Assembly: GCF_000970025.1 (NCBI RefSeq)
Contig: NZ_CP009528.1
Coordinates: forward strand, 2,033,168-2,097,167
Source of the DNA: Methanosarcina barkeri MS
GTDB lineage: Archaea; Halobacteriota; Methanosarcinia; Methanosarcinales; Methanosarcinaceae
Length of the DNA stretch: 64,000 nucleotides
Direction: 5' to 3'
In this document: one piece after another, positions 62,855-64,000 of the stretch
How positions within the stretch are numbered: the first letter of the stretch is position 1
How the letters are laid out: every line of letters starts with the position of its first letter
Made by a program: the position numbers and the translations under genes
The notes under the pieces: model-generated
Seen by the model: only the letters and a program-made list of their open reading frames with translations
Told to the model about the DNA's origin: nothing
Databases searched by the model: none

Positions 62855-63346
62855 TATAATATGCCCTTATCATTTATTATTTATTAAAGAATGTTAATAT
62901 TATCTTGGAAAATTATATAGTTAAACTTTTCCATTAAAGCACAATATTTTAAAATTAATATAATTTAAGAGAATTTATAGTATTGTTTTAAATTTGCTGT
63001 AAATTAGAAGCCAACTTTTTGTATGCCGAAGGATAAACAGGTCTTTTGATATTGAATTTTCCAAACAATAACTTTTGAGATTTCTAATTTTCTAGAAAAT
63101 CCGGCACATTATGAAATGGCACACTACCGAATTCTTTATGGCAAAAAGCCCTGTCCTCCTAAAGTGCAACTATGGCTGTTCTCCCGAAGCTAAATTAGTG
63201 TCTTTATCTAAAAATTACCTCTCTTGAGCGAACGAAGTGAACGAAAAGAGCCCCGTCCTCCCGAGACGGGACTCGGGTGACGAAGCGCAATTTGGAGGTA
63301 GAACCCTTAAAATAATGTAAACGCTTAAAATAGAAGGGTAATAAAA
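62855..63346. other. Intergenic region with repeat A copy 3 and palindromic element copy 2
   Basis: About 490 bases between the beta-helix gene (minus) and the aldo/keto reductase (plus). Dispersed repeat A lies at 62990-63085 (more diverged). The palindromic element is at about 63224-63285. The AKR promoter should be just before 63300; no gene is seen. Confidence 0.6.
63224..63285. repeat. Palindromic repeat element, copy 2
   Basis: cttgagcgaacgaagtga followed by the exact reverse complement (63253-63282) of 10621-10650. The middle stem-loop of copy 1 is absent here, so the two copies differ by one internal module. Confidence 0.85.
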
Positions 63347-64000
63347 ATGCTGTACCGAAAAGTGCCAAAGAACGGAGATGAACTTTCAATACTGGGATTC
63401 GGATGCATGCGCCTTGCAGTCAGGGACGAAAAGATAGATGAAGAAAGAGCTACCCGGCAAGTTAGATATGCAATCGATCACGGAGTAAACTATATCGACA
63501 CGGCCTGGCCGTATCATATGGGAGAAAGCGAGCCTTTCCTTGGCCGGGCCCTTGCAGATGAATATCGAGAAAAAATCAAACTTGCTACAAAACTTCCTTC
63601 TTGGACAATAAAGAGGAAGGAGGATATGGACAGGATCCTGAATTCCCAGCTTGAAAGGCTGAAGACTGACCATATTGATTATTACCTTGTGCACGGGCTT
63701 GTAGGGCTTTTATGGGACAAAATGGAAAAGCTTGAAGTGCTGGATTTTCTTGACAGGGCAAAATCTGACGGCCGAATTATAAATGCAGGTTTCTCCTTCC
63801 ACGGATCGTCAGAGGATTTCAAACGGATTGTGGATGCATACCCCTGGACTTTCTGCCAGATTCAATATAATTTCCTTGATGAAGAGAACCAGGCAGGAAC
63901 GGAAGGGCTTGAGTATGCTGCTTCAAAAAACCTGGGTATTATTATCATGGAACCCCTGCGCGGAGGAAAGCTGACAAATCCCGTACCTCCTGAAGTTCAG
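63347..64000 (+). CDS. Aldo/keto reductase (ferredoxin-fused type), 5' part, runs off the window
   Basis: Open frame of 218 codons to the right edge. Active-site residues of the family are visible: D51 (YIDTA), Y56 (WPYHMGE), K82 (LATKLP) and H116 (YYLVHG). By comparison with the broken copy at 59852, the missing part should add a C-terminal two-cluster ferredoxin domain (COG1453-like). Substrate unknown. This is the only open copy of three in the last 4 kb. ATG 63347 follows agaagggta, a weak Shine-Dalgarno. Confidence 0.85.
   Translation, partial: MLYRKVPKNGDELSILGFGCMRLAVRDEKIDEERATRQVRYAIDHGVNYIDTAWPYHMGESEPFLGRALADEYREKIKLATKLPSWTIKRKEDMDRILNSQLERLKTDHIDYYLVHGLVGLLWDKMEKLEVLDFLDRAKSDGRIINAGFSFHGSSEDFKRIVDAYPWTFCQIQYNFLDEENQAGTEGLEYAASKNLGIIIMEPLRGGKLTNPVPPEVQ

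Overview
The window looks like a chromosomal segment of a Methanosarcina species (archaeon). It carries an F420H2 dehydrogenase (fpo) operon with the split fpoJ typical of the genus, coenzyme F420 biosynthesis genes (cofG, two cofH, cofC), a tetrahydromethanopterin-type glutamate ligase, GGTGATC-type Shine-Dalgarno sites, moderate GC and long AT-rich intergenic regions full of short tandem repeats and decayed insertion sequences. The exact species cannot be fixed from sequence reading alone.

Layout. 1-4692 (minus): fpoA-B-C-D-H-I-J1-J2-K, cut by the window edge in fpoK; this makes the membrane complex that oxidises reduced F420 with methanophenazine. 4693-5768: a 1-kb divergent control region. 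5769-11811 (plus): an 8Fe ferredoxin overlapping a CrtI-like FAD oxidoreductase, then cofG, cofH1, cofH2 and cofC. 12.4-21 kb: housekeeping genes (mscL, xth, a ThiN-domain protein, a lipoprotein, topA, a LOG-like protein, tsr3). 21.6-25.1 kb: membrane proteins, an MFS exporter and a truncated winged-helix regulator. 25.4-26.9 kb: two-subunit class I fumarase.

27.3-34.7 kb is an accessory island: a frameshifted TPR/TM protein, an AbrB-like protein, a six-TM protein, two tandem HEAT-repeat paralogues with near-identical 36-residue repeats and different C-termini, a small inverted-repeat element inserted in a dispersed repeat, and an IS110 remnant. 34.8-38.7 kb holds a phosphoribosyltransferase, an alpha-helical repeat protein and a lone porB preceded by a 22-codon tail that is probably the end of a deleted porA. 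39.1-43.1 kb is an ABC exporter whose permease/M1-peptidase fusion is interrupted by one in-frame TAG, the pyrrolysine codon in this genus, with a hairpin starting at the codon. A broken MarR gene and a MATE exporter follow.

45.3-57.2 kb is again mostly core: truD, a transglutaminase-like protein, pth2, an mptN-like ligase with an internal 9-residue repeat insert, iscU/iscS, lrgAB, fxsA, a TPR protein and a PPP phosphatase. 57.5-64 kb is degenerate: a deleted IS4-type transposase, dispersed repeats, and three copies of an aldo/keto reductase-ferredoxin gene (one pseudogene, one remnant, one open copy running off the window) around a secreted beta-helix protein.

Most notable are the UAG-containing ABC/M1 protein, the HEAT-repeat pair, the chimeric mini-ORF between fpoJ and fpoK, the lone porB, the IscU with His in place of its first cluster cysteine, and a repeat family with a filled and an empty insertion site. 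All family names rest on motif recognition by eye; no database search was run.
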